A stretch of 64,000 nt of DNA, taken from assembly GCA_047967505.1 (NCBI GenBank), contig CM106539.1. The stretch is one strand, 5' to 3'. The notes beneath the pieces are model-generated. The model ran no database searches. It was not told the origin of the DNA and was given only the letters and a program-made list of their open reading frames with translations. Position numbers and translations under genes: made by a program. The stretch is from Dipteris shenzhenensis (lineage: Eukaryota > Polypodiophyta > Polypodiopsida > Gleicheniales). Positions 52,320 to 63,637 of this stretch are shown piece by piece (the first letter of the stretch is position 1; every line of letters begins with the position of its first letter).

Positions 52320-55300
52320 ATGGCATCTGATTCTCTTTCACAGATTGTCACTGAAAAGCTTGACAAGAACAACTTCCAGGCATGGAAGTTTAGAATGATG
52401 AATTTCCTTATGGGAAAAGGCTATTGGGAGTTCACTACAGGAAATGAAGAAGAACCTGTTCTTCCTAATGTTCCCAATCAACAGGAAATGCAGGCATTTA
52501 AAGGATGGCATGAGAGAGCCAGGAAAGTTATGTACTAGCTGTCTATCAGTATTTCGGACTCTATGATTGTGCATATTCAGATGCAAGTACGCCAAAGGAG
52601 GCATGGGATTCTTTGGCAAAAATGTACAGCACAAATACGCAAGCCAGGAAAATGCAGCTCAAACAGGAGTTGCACAATGTGCAGAGAGAAAATTTGAGCA
52701 TAAATGACTACCACATGAAGGTGAAGAAAATTGCAGATGCACTTGCTTCCATTGGGTTGCTAGTGGAAGATGATGATCTAGTTTCGGTGACCTTGAATGG
52801 TCTAGGAAAGGATTATGCACAGTTCTGGACATCCATTGCCGTCCGTGAAAAATTTCCTGATTTTGAAGAGTTGTTTGCTCTTCTAATTTCTGAAGAGCAG
52901 AGAAATGGGGGTGCATCTTCTTCAGGAGGAACTTCAAAAGAAACTGTCTTCTACTCAAATGTTGGAAGAGGTAGAGACAGAGGTAGAGGAGGCCGATCTG
53001 CAGGCCGTGGTAGAAATCAGAATATGCAGCAAACTCAAGAAAACCAGTCCTATGCAGGAGGACGTGGTAACTCTAGAGGCAGGGGGAGCCAAAGAGGCCG
53101 TGGTGGATGGCAGAGAGGCCAAAATGCAAACAGCAATGTTGAATGCTATTATTATGGCAAAATGGGTCATATGGCTAAGGACTGCTACAAAAAGCAGAAT
53201 GACATTATGAATGGAAAATTGCAGCAAGGCAATTATGCATCTTCCAGTAGACAGGGTGATGACAAAAATGAGCATCTATTTATGGTGCAGCATATGACCA
53301 ATTCTGTGACAAGTGCAGAAGAACGAAATGATGTGTGGTATGTTGACTCAGGTGCATCAAACCACATGACAGGTCATGCAGAATGGATGCAAGATGCAAG
53401 GAAAATGGAAAAGCCAGGATTTGTGGAGACTGGTGATGATACTACACATCCTATTGTGCAGATTGGTAAAATTCCTTTGTCTATGCCGGATGGGAAAAAG
53501 AAATACCTGTCCGATGTATTTCATGTCTCGAACATCACCAAGAACCTAGTTTCTATTGGTCAAATGGTTGAGCAGGGCTTGCAGGTCAGATTTAATCCTC
53601 ATGGATGCTTTGTTGAGGATATGAAAAATAACGGTCACTTGATAGCAAAAGGAAAGAAGAAGGGCAGGTTGTTTACGTTGGATGCGGACATGCCTGAATT
53701 GAGTGCAGCAATGTTTGCACATGGGACCAGTGTAGTTGCAGATATTGATATCTGGCACAAACGCATTGGTCATGTTAATATACAGCGACTTAAATCAATG
53801 CAAGCCCAAAATATTGTTGCAGGATTGCCTAAATTCAAGGTTGCAGAAATGCACAAGGTTTGTGAAGCCTGTCAATTTGGGAAACAGGCAAGGAAACCTT
53901 TTCCTAGGCATGTTCAAGAGAGTAAAAAGCCATTGGAATTAATCCATTCTGATGTGTGGACTACTAAAGCTGCATCTATTGGAGGCTATCACTATTTTGT
54001 CACATTTATTGATGACTTCAGCAGAAAACTTTGGGTGTATTTTATGAAAAAGAAAAGTGAAGTGTTTGGGCACTTCAAAGCTTTAAAAGCTATGGTTGAA
54101 AAAGAAACAGGCCTGCAAATAAAATGCCTAAGGTCAGATGGAGGGGGAGAGTACCTCTCAAATGAGTTTGCAAGGTTCTTGCAGGAGCATGGTATAAAGC
54201 AGCAATATTCATGCAGTCATACCCCACAGCAAAATGGAATTGCAGAAAGGAAAAACAGGCATATTGGAGAGGTATCTCGGGCCATGCTAAATGAAAAAGA
54301 TCTACCAGATTATTATTTCTGAAGCAGTTGCTACAACAGTTTACATAATGAACAGGACTCCCACTGCAGCAATACATGGCATGACGCCAGAGGAGATGTA
54401 TACTGGTAGGAAACCAGATATTTCTCATTTGAAAATTTTTGGTTGCATTGCCTATGTTCATGTGCCAGATGAGTTGAGGTCCAAGTTTGATCCAAAAGCT
54501 GAGAAGTGCATCTTTATTGGTTATTCTCTGCAGCAGAAAGGATATAGATGCTATAACCCTTCTACACGTAAGTTCACAGTGAGCAGAGATGTTGTTTTTA
54601 TGAGATGAGCAGCTGGTATAAACCAGTAAATGTAATGATTGATGTAGATGCACAAAATGGTAATGCTGCACAGAATTCACAGTAGCAATCACAAAATATT
54701 AGTGGACCTGGAGTGTCCTCTAGCAGTGGTTCACATACTTCGCCATGGACAGGCAGATTGAGATCAGGAGAATCTCCTCAAAGCAATGCAGATAGTGGTA
54801 TGCAGGTATCACGAAAAGGAAAAGAGAAGGTAGATCAACCCATGTTTGATGTGAATGTAGGTCACTCTTATGTGGATGGTGAATCCAGTGGCTCAGAACA
54901 GAGCATTGATGATGAGTTGGGTATCCCTTCTATTGTTACACCTAGAGTAAGGAAGACTAGGGATGTTTTGAGAGCACCTGGAAGTGAGCCTATTTTGCAC
55001 AGGTCTACCAGGGTTAGGTATCATGTGGATAGGCTGAAATATGATGGATTTACAGCCATTCACTATGCCTATATGGTCAAAGTGATACAGGAACCAAAAC
55101 CCACTTCCTTTGAGCAAGCCATGGGAAATAAAAAATGGGAGAAAGCCATGGATGAAGAAATGGATGCCTTGGAAGCAAATGCTACATGGGAATTGGTGCC
55201 TTTACCTAAAGACAAGAATGCAATTGGCTGTAAGTGGGTTTATAAGATCAAGCACAATGCAGATGGTTCTGTGAATAGATACAAGGCAAGATTAGTTGTC

Positions 55301-56656
55301 AAGGGGTATGCACAGACATATGGCATTGATTATGAAGAAACTTTCAGTCCGGTTGCAAGGATGGCAACCGTAAGAGTAGCCATTGCTATGGCTACATCAA
55401 AGGGATGGTCGTTACATCAGATGGATATAAAGAATGCCTTCTTGCACGGTGATTTGCAAGAAGAGGTCTTTATGGAGCATCCAGCAGGTTATGTTGATGC
55501 TGTTCATCCTGAGTTTGTTTGCAGGTTGAAGAAAGCCTTGTATGGCTTGAAGCAAGCACCTAGAGCATGGTCTGACAAGATAGGACAATATCTTGTCACT
55601 ATTGGCTTTCAGATTTCCAAGGCAGATTTCTCACTCTATGTGAGAAAAACAGAGAAAGGGATTATGCTGCTTGTCATTTATGTTGATGATTTGATCATCA
55701 CAGGTGATAGTGATCAAGATATCCTTCATGTGAAAATGCTATTGAGGCAAAAGTTTGAAATGAAGGATTTGGGAGAGCTGCGTTATTTCTTGGGCATTGA
55801 GGTGATTAGATCACCAAGTGGGATACAGCTTTTGCAGAGGCAGTATGGATTGGACATGCTGTCCAAATATGGGATGACAGGCTGTAAGCCTATTTCAGTT
55901 CCTTTGGAGCAGAATGTGAAGCTGAGCACAGATGCAGGTGAGCTTTTGGAAGACCCTACTATGTACAGACGCATAGTAGGAAGTTTGATTTATATGACTA
56001 TTACCAGGCCAGATCTAAGCTATGCTGTTGGATTGGTAAGTCAGTTTATGCAGGCTCCAAGGAAACGCATTTGGATGCGGCTAGATGCATACTCAGGTAT
56101 GTGAAGTCCACATTACAGTATGGACTAGATACAGTTGCATGGATACACTGATGCTGATTGGGCTGGTAGTATTTCTGATAGATGATCTACCAATGGATAT
56201 GTGTTCTCTTTTGGGAGTGCTGCAGTCACTTGGACCAGCAAGAAACAGCCTACAGTTGCCTTGTTGAGCACAGAGGCTGAGTACAGGGGTGTAGCAATGG
56301 CTGCATGTGAGGTAGCTTAGTTGCATAAGCTACTTTATGATATGCATCACTCTACAGATGGGCCAGTTGTCATTTATTGTGACAACATGAGCAGTATACA
56401 CTTGGCAAAGAACCCAGTCTTTCATGCTAGAACAAAGCACATTGAGGTGCATTATCACTATGTGTGGGAGAAGGTTTTACTAGGTCTTATTGATCTAGTT
56501 TATGTCAGCACAGAGGATCAGGTAGCTGACATATTCATGAAAGCATTGGGCACAGAGAAGTTGCGCAAGTTCAAAGACCTGCTTGGTGTGCAGGAATTGG
56601 GATTGAGCTCAAGGGGGAGTGTTGAGATATCGAGCTCCTCTCGCGATATGCCAGGG
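52320..56656 (+). pseudogene. gag-pol of element D with a few disabling lesions
   Basis: gag begins at ATG 52320 (MASDSLSQIVTEKLD). A TAG at 52536-52538 and a frame change break it before a 569-codon frame (52613-54322). That frame carries gag, a zinc knuckle in which the second Cys is Tyr (53153-53155, C-x2-Y), the protease DSG at 53345-53353, the integrase HH-CC region and all three core acidic residues (54137 and 54245 among them; first at 53951). A small deletion near 54315 and a one-base loss near 54598 shift frame; a TAG lies at 54683-54685. A 463-codon frame (54713-56104) holds RT with YVDD at 55679-55690. RNase H is split by another frame change and two stops, then VIYCDNMSSIHLAKNPVFHA and VADIFMKALG follow. 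Confidence 0.93.
56609..56619 (+). promoter_or_regulatory. Polypurine tract of element D
   Basis: TCAAGGGGGAG ends at the first base of the 3' LTR. Confidence 0.88.
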
Positions 56657-56975
56657 TGACCGTTGTGCATTTATGTCACCGACTTGTTAGCTACAGATGC
56701 AGTTGTTGGTACACCGCCCACGAATAATAGCTGGATGACAGCTATCCTTATCTACTCTAGTTTGTGGCTCAGTTAGTAAGCCACCTTAGATAGTTGAGTT
56801 TGGTTTGAGACCCACATATAGGGTTCTTCTATTTTTTTATACTTGAGTTCTTTTGGCTTTCAATAACTAAGAAGAGGAAAACTGTTTTCAGCCTCCACCT
56901 TTGTGTGTATTCCCCAATTGTGCATGTGAGAAAGCCGCAAGTGAGACTCCTTCCCTCTCTCCCACTATCTTCACA
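56620..56975 (+). repeat. 3' LTR of element D
   Basis: It begins TGTTGAGATATCGAGC and ends ACTATCTTCACA, and is followed by target duplication GCACA. Confidence 0.94.
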
Positions 56976-57304
56976 GCACATTCCCTCCCTCCTCCTCCCT
57001 ACGTGTGGCCTCGACTGGGCCCAATGAGGAGGAGGGGAGGGGGAAGTTCCTCCTCTCACCCAACCCCCTTGAGTTCGACTTACTCCCCTCTGAGTTTCCC
57101 TCGTTGCCCCTTTCACTTGCTCTCAGTCCTCTCCATTGCTCTCCACTCACCTCACTACTCTTTTGCAAATACAAGCAACTTGACCCGTCTATGACCGGAT
57201 AGAGACCCGCTTCATTGGGTCTCAAAGTTGCGATCATAGTTTACCTTTAATCAAATTTAAGGTTTCATTTATAAATCTCAAACTTTGATTTCATTTATCT
57301 CAGA

Positions 57305-57445
57305 CACTCCTCCTCAGATGTCCTCCCTCTCCCTCTCCTCTCCCCTTCCTCCCTCTTCTCACCCACTCCCTGTCCTCTCCCCTTTCCCTCTCCCTCCCCT
57401 TCCTTCCTCTCCTCTCCTTCTCCCTCCCCTTCCTCCCTCTACTTC
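57305..57445 (+). repeat. Long polypyrimidine tract
   Basis: About 140 bases almost entirely C and T, in irregular CCCTCTCC and TTCCTCC units rather than a simple repeat. Such tracts can form triplex (H-DNA) structures. Confidence 0.85.
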
Positions 57446-57700
57446 ACTCGACTCAGCAGCTCCCGTGCTTGTGTATTTATAGATCCCTAAGGCTTCTAGA
57501 GAGTTTTGGCTCCAATAGCTTTTGGACTCTTCTCCGAATGTCGCACCTTATCTTAATCACATCTCCTATTGATTTACATTTATGTCTTAGGTTAATCGCT
57601 AATCGCCCCCCCCGGTGCACAGACTAATTAAATATAGCAATTTTCCTTATGGGTGGGCCCTATTATCTATTTGGGATTTTTTTTTTGGATACTAATACTA

Positions 57701-57704
<4 letters not shown>

Positions 57705-57776
<72 letters not shown>

Positions 57777-57804
57777 CCTCCCCCCCCCTCTCTCTCTCTC
57801 TCTC
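57705..57804. repeat. (TC)n tract with CCCT interruption
   Basis: About 66 bp of TC, then CCCTCCCTCCCCCCCC, then a further 16 bp of TC. Confidence 0.95.
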
Positions 57805-58500
57805 ACGTGCACGCACATGCACACACATGCCCACACACACACACACTCACACACAAAATCACACATGTAGTGAGTGTGTGTGTGTGGCTATATGCATATG
57901 TATATATGTACACACACACACATACAAACTTGTATATCACCCATGTGTGCACATACTCAAGTATATGTATGCTCCTGTACATGTGTATGCCTATGTGTCT
58001 ACACATGCATGTGTGTGTTTGCCTATGTGCGCACACACGTCATGGTGTGTCTACACACATGTATATGTGTGTTGAGTTTTGGGGCATGTTTGAGTGTGTA
58101 CATCTCTATCTACATGTGCGTGCAATCTATGCTTATATATGTGTATGGATGCTTATGTACATGTATCTTGTCAAATCTTGTGTGTGTACTCACCCACACA
58201 AACACAAACATACACACAAAGAGACATACATGTATAATAACACCACATGTGGACACACTCACACATTGCTAGAGAATCAACGTACACGTGTAGATGCACC
58301 CTCACATGTGTATGATCCATATGCACACAAATATGCACTCATACACATGTGCAAATGTGCATGTATATGGACATGTGAGCATGTGTGTGTGTAATTTATG
58401 TGCAGGTGATATCAATGTGCATATGTGTCTATTGATGTGCACATGTACTTATGTATGTACATGTGTGTGCTTGCATGCATATCACTGAACGTGCTTACAT
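57805..58500. repeat. Alternating purine-pyrimidine (CA/TG/TA) low-complexity block
   Basis: Nearly 700 bp dominated by CACA, TGTG, CATGTG and TATATG steps on both strands. The long open frames here (for example 57807-58394) are artefacts rich in His, Thr, Cys, Val and Tyr. Alternating purine-pyrimidine DNA of this length is prone to Z-DNA and cruciform formation. Confidence 0.85.
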
Positions 58501-58654
58501 GTGTGAACTCTATGTTATACTTATCCATTCATGATGTACATGTGTTGACTCTATGTTAGACCTATCCCTTTGTGGCCTAATCCCTACTATGATGTAATTA
58601 TGCATTACATAATTTCTTCCCATGTCCTTATGTTTATACCATCTACTTCCCTCC

Positions 58655-58679
58655 TACTTTTTTTTTTTGGGGGGGGGAA
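58655..58679. repeat. Adjacent homopolymers, T-run then G-run
   Basis: About ten T followed by nine G, next to pyrimidine-rich DNA. Confidence 0.8.
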
Positions 58680-58890
58680 TACGAGAAACCACCCCTCCCC
58701 TTTCTATATATTTTTCATCTTAGAAATATATGTGGGTAGTTAGCTACACTCTTCACTGAGGCAAGGAGGGGTAAGGCAAATATAACGATTTTGAGGCAAT
58801 CTTAGTCTTGAACGTGACCCTTCCATTGATTCCTCTCCTCTTCTTCCCCTTATATAACATCGTCAAGATCAATGGCATTGCCTCACCCCT

Positions 58891-58893
<3 letters not shown>

Positions 58894-58954
<61 letters not shown>

Positions 58955-58978
58955 CCCCCCCTCCCGCTCGCTCTTTCT

Positions 58979-59022
<44 letters not shown>

Positions 59023-59044
59023 GTATATATATATATATATATAT
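58894..59044. repeat. Compound (TC)n-(AT)n microsatellite
   Basis: TC run 58894-58954, then (AT)n at 58982-59015 and again at 59023-59044. Confidence 0.93.
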
Positions 59045-59134
59045 GCTTGCTTATATATATAATTATAAATAAATAATTATAGTTATAATTATGATTATTT
59101 GTTTTATATATTAATATTTATTTATGTCAATAAA

Positions 59135-59136
<2 letters not shown>

Positions 59137-59180
<44 letters not shown>
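59137..59180. repeat. (CT)n microsatellite
   Basis: 22 uninterrupted CT units. Confidence 0.95.
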
Positions 59181-59181
<1 letters not shown>

Positions 59182-60038
59182 GATTTGATAGAGCATGCTA
59201 GGTTGTGAGCGAGTAACGCTACAACATGTGGCAAGCAGAACGTCTAGCTGGAGCGGGTGGGTAGTTTGTCATGCTGCAACACATGGTGGTGGCTAGATTA
59301 GGCACAGACACATGGCGGCTATAGCATTGAAGGTTAGGCAGCTACAGCATTGAAGGTGGGCAGTGCTAGATGGTGATGCATTGAAGGGCTAGTGGCATGT
59401 GTCATCATTGTGGCTGTCCTATTTCTTCTGCCTCTGCTTTCACCATGTCATCTTGCGCCAACGTCATCTTCCATCACGTCATCTTGCGCATGTTGTAGTT
59501 TAAGCAGCCATTGTCATGGTCATTTGTGCTCTACCCCTAGGGATCTGTGGTCGAACTCGTCGTGTCACGTGGTGGCATCACGCCGTCATGCCATGCACCA
59601 TAATTCAGTGCCACCTGTCTACGCTCTACTCCTATGTTTGCGCTCTACTCCTAGAGGAACTCACTGTGCCATGTGGCAGTACCGCACCACCTTTCCACCC
59701 GCACCATGAGGTGCCAGTTCAAACCCACCACGTGTCATTTCAAGTCGCGTGTCTTTAAGGCTTCGCACTAAGTTTGCAACCTCTCTATGGTTCTACATGC
59801 CATGTGGCTTGACCTACGGTAACATGTGGCTTTCCATGTGGTGGCCTGTCTACACGCCTCTTAGTCTACCCCTTCACGATGCTACGTCGTGCTTTAAGCT
59901 TTTGCTCATTCTCTCTCTCCCCGAACCTCTAGAATGCTTCCCCAAGCCTCCAAATTCCTGCCACATCAGCAAGTTTGGTAATAGTCTCCATATTGAATAG
60001 AATAGATGAAAACCAAATCCTCTCCACTCACCCCCTCA

Positions 60039-60040
<2 letters not shown>
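59181..60040. other. Intergenic DNA rich in cacgtc/catgtgg phrases, no gene
   Basis: Short recurring phrases (agcattgaagg, ccatgtggc, gtcatcttgcgc) appear but no coherent frame or element. It may be old satellite-like or element debris. Confidence 0.4.

Positions 60041-60043
<3 letters not shown>

Positions 60044-60121
<78 letters not shown>
60044..60121. repeat. (CT)n microsatellite, ~78 bp
   Basis: The longest uninterrupted CT run in the window, about 39 units. Confidence 0.95.
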
Positions 60122-60124
<3 letters not shown>

Positions 60125-60739
60125 TGGTAGAATGAATGAATCAAGAGGAGAATGAAGGTGAGGAGACTGAAATAAAGTATTTAGGTTTAGGGTTTTCTCA
60201 CCTCTCCCCTCCTTTGTTTTTTTAAAGTTTACCACCTCTCCCCTCCTCATTCCCTACTCTCTCTCTTATGTCCTCCCTCTACTCCTCCTCCCATTCGAGT
60301 GCCTCTGCCCTCCTCTTTAGATTTTCCCAAAACTTTAATAAACTTCCTAAGTTTCTTTCATTCTTTTTCCTAGCTATTCCTTCCTCTCCTCAATGGTCAC
60401 ATAGACTAAATAATAAAGTTTCTTTAGTTTTTCTTTCTCCCTACTCTACCTCGAATCCTTCCCCTCTCCTCAGAGGCTAGTTTAGGCCTAATTTTTAAAC
60501 CTATTATACAAGGCCGCATCAGTGACACCCACCCCTCCCATATCATTCTACCTTACCAATCATCCGTTAGTTTTCCCAACGAAATTCCTGATCTCTCGCT
60601 ATTACCAGCAATCGATGCATGTACCAGCACACATGCATCCAACAACACTACATAAAACATGCACCATGCTCTATCATGCTGCCAACATGCAAACTGCCCA
60701 CCATTATGCCACTACGTGCTATGCATGACAGACCTTAAT

Positions 60740-61990
60740 TTGACCATGCAAAAGAGATCTAATGGGCAGTCCCATCAGAGACATGCACGGTCAAATGAGA
60801 TCCAATCGGCACAGTACTATGCATGGACCTTAAAGTGGATGAGATTAAGACCCGTGCAAAGTACCATGCCCATCAACATGCAAGTGATATCCAATGGGTA
60901 TGGTAGTTTACATAGATCTTAAAGTGGATAAGATTAAGGCTCATGCAAACTGCCATGCCCATCGGAGCTCACGCATTCAAATGAGACACCCTAATGTGTG
61001 TTTTTTGACCTTCGTGCATTATGGGTGGTGGAAAACAATGCAAAGTACAGTGTCCCTCGGAGACACACATTTCAATGAGAGACTCTAATGCATGTTTTTC
61101 GACCTTCATCCATGACGAGTGATGGAAAACAAAGAAAAATGATTCCCCCACCACGTGAATGAAATATGAGGGGCACGGCACTTTGTACAAACCTTGAAGT
61201 AGATAAGATTAAGGCCCGTGCAAAGTACCATGCCCATTGAAGATGCGCACATTCTAATGAGGCTTCGCGATGCATTTATGACCCTTGGACATGAAAGATG
61301 GTAGAAAACAAGGAAAAATGTATCCTTTACCATGCAAATGATATTCGATGGGCATGTTACATTGCATAGGCCGTGCAAAGTACCATTCCCACTAGAAGTC
61401 ATAAATTTGAATGAGACATCGTGATGCGTATTTTTTTACGCTCGAACATGACGAGTGGTAAGAGATAGAGAAAAATGTATCCCCAATCGTGCAAATGATA
61501 TTAGATGGACACAATATTTTGCAAGAACCTTAAAGTGAATGAGATTAAGCCTTTTCAAAGTATTGTGCCCTTTGGAGACTCATACGTTTGAATGAGGAAC
61601 CTAATGCATATTTTTGGACCCTCATGCATAGTGGCTAGTGAGAAACTTAAAAAAATGCATCCCCGACTATTCAAATAACATCTATTGGGCATGGAGCTTT
61701 GCACATGACTAAAAGTGGACGAGATTAAGAATTGTGCAATGTATCATGCCTGTCGGATACTCGCATGTTTGAATGAGACACTGCAATATATGTTTTTGGA
61801 CCCTTGTGCATGACGGGTAGTGGAAAACAAGGAAAAATGCATCCCCGACCATGCAAATGATATCCAATGGACACAATACTTTTCACAGGCTTAAATAGGA
61901 TAATATTAACATTTGTGCAAAGTATTGTTTCCATCGAAGACTCACACATTTGAATGAGACACCTCGATGCATGTTTTTGGAACTAGAGGC
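60740..61990 (+). repeat. Diverged ~180 bp satellite array, about seven units
   Basis: Recurring order of phrases: taaagtggatgagattaag, cgtgcaaagtaccatgccc, ttgaatgagacacc, aatgcatgtttttggaccc, ggaaaaatgcatccccgacc, caaatgatatccaatgggca. The agattaag phrase falls at about 60843, 60932, 61207, 61543, 61723 and 61903, so the last intervals are 180 bp; shorter and longer intervals reflect deleted or half units (one near 61370 lacks the phrase). It is head-to-tail and old. Confidence 0.8.
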
Positions 61991-62199
61991 TTTCATTGCA
62001 AGAAACAACCAAACATTGAACCCGAACACTTTGAAATGTAAAAATTATTCTCAATGTGTTCTAAGTAGTGCTTGTGTGGATCAATGTGATGGAATGTTTG
62101 CAGAGCAAGCGACTGGCTTAAGGAAGTAATGCTAGGTTGATTCCCCCTAGATTAATTGAAGGTCATTTGAAAGGAGGGGTACAATATTAAGTATAGTGT

Positions 62200-63290
62200 T
62201 GGAATTTGGTGCAGTGTGTCACTTGTTCCCAAGTTGGAAGCAAGATTCTTTGTAAGAAAGCCTTAGCAACCTATGAGTCAACCAATAGGTTTGTGACTAA
62301 AGTGTCAGCCTCCACCGATCAAACCATTGACAAATGTCTATCATTCAATCTAACTGAAGAATTTTTCTTTTTGTGTGCTTTTGTGGGAAATAAGGAGCCT
62401 CCCATGCTTGTTAAGGAAAACTATTATGGGTTAAGCAAGCTAAATTGGCTAGGTGTTGTGTCATCCTCTCCATGGCTAAGATATCCAATGGTACACTCCC
62501 AATCTCCAATAAGAGGATAGAGTATGGTGTGGATTTGTTAACCGTCTAGTTAGTTGGAGATGAAGTGCGTCTACATTTTCTCTATGTCCACAATGTCAAA
62601 GCCGAAGGCACTACCTCTCCATATCTCTAACCTATATAGGATCATTGGCACAACTGCTACATCAAAAAGAGGTTTCTTGAGAGACCAACTCCATATATTT
62701 ACTACCATGCAGGTGAGTTCTATGCATCTGTTTGTACAATTTTGCCACTTGTGATCGCATGGGATCTAAATCCCAAAGGATTGGAAAGAGAGAAAAAATC
62801 TCAAATCATTTCTATATTATGTTATAGTGGGTTGGTTCATCCATTGTGTTTTAAATTTTGTCTTATCCGCATGAGTTGGTTGCTTAGGTGCAAAAAACGG
62901 TCAAGAGTGTCGACCAACTTCCAAGATTGTACCGTACTTTGGCTAGTACTACAACATTGCTTGCACATAGTAGCAAGTAGATCACCTCAGTCCAAATGTA
63001 TGGCCCACTGCTACCCCCTTGAGCTACACATGCATATATGCATTCCTCAAGCTTGTCAATGCAAAGAGTGAATAGTGTGGATGTAGTTTGACACCTATAT
63101 TGTTGAAAAAATCTACATATAATGCACCATTCATGAGAAGTTTGTGCCATATCCACTCAAAAAATCTATAGATAGTATGCACGTAGTTGAGGGGTCTCCA
63201 ATGTAATGGTTCTTGCAATTAATATGTTACATATCCAATTGATTGCCTCTGAACCTGTCGCCCATTTTAGCAGCATGAAAATTGGCTGTC
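62200..63290 (-). pseudogene. LINE reverse transcriptase relic, minus strand
   Basis: The minus frame 62884-63156 reads TLFTLCIDKLEECI, matching the SPTLFxLYIDELE motif of non-LTR reverse transcriptases. After the usual spacing comes LLLCASNVVVLAK, where functional enzymes have LLLYADDVVLLA. The catalytic YADD is thus CASN and the enzyme dead. The upstream minus frame (63024-63218) fits the preceding RT region. Downstream toward 62.2 kb only broken fragments remain. Confidence 0.6.
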
Positions 63291-63592
63291 TTGCATGAAG
63301 ATCGACTATCTTTCCATTGGCCATTTTGCAAAGCCCAAACTTGGCATCCTCTATGATACAAAAGAGAACCTATTCTTGCATAAAACACCCAGGGGAGCCA
63401 ACATGACCTCGAGTCTCATTATTCCAAGAGAGTCAACTACCTTGGGTCTAACCCCTCTCCAAAAACGATCCGACTCCATGTACCATTTTGAAAATCAAGA
63501 AGAAGCAAGAGGAGGAGAAGTAAAAGACAAGAAAGAAGAATTTATATGTGCGTCCCACTCTAGGTGTCAAAACATGCACAAATAGATATAGC

Positions 63593-63594
<2 letters not shown>

Positions 63595-63634
<40 letters not shown>
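63595..63634. repeat. (GA)n microsatellite
   Basis: About 19 GA units. Confidence 0.95.

Positions 63635-63637
<3 letters not shown>

Larger units (their letters stand above)
51457..56975 (+). mobile_element. Ty1-copia retrotransposon (element D), full length, best preserved
   Basis: LTRs at 51457-51810 (354 bp) and 56620-56975 (356 bp), TG...CA ends and target duplication GCACA (51452-51456 and 56976-56980). By eye the LTRs differ by about eight substitutions and two small indels, fewer than for element A, so this is probably the youngest element here. The primer site and purine tract are intact. Coding is interrupted by a few lesions only. Confidence 0.95.

Noticed and set aside
57807-58394. 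195-codon open frame rich in His, Thr and Cys
   Set aside because: A by-product of CA/TG/TA repeats; open frames occur in several phases and on both strands here.
59966-60250. Open frame encoding a long Arg-Glu repeat
   Set aside because: It is the translation of a (CT)n/(GA)n microsatellite, as are similar frames at 51298, 57663 and 63448.
60740-61990. CRISPR-like spaced repeats
   Set aside because: Units are ~180 bp, diverged and head-to-tail with no unique spacers; this is a plant-type satellite.
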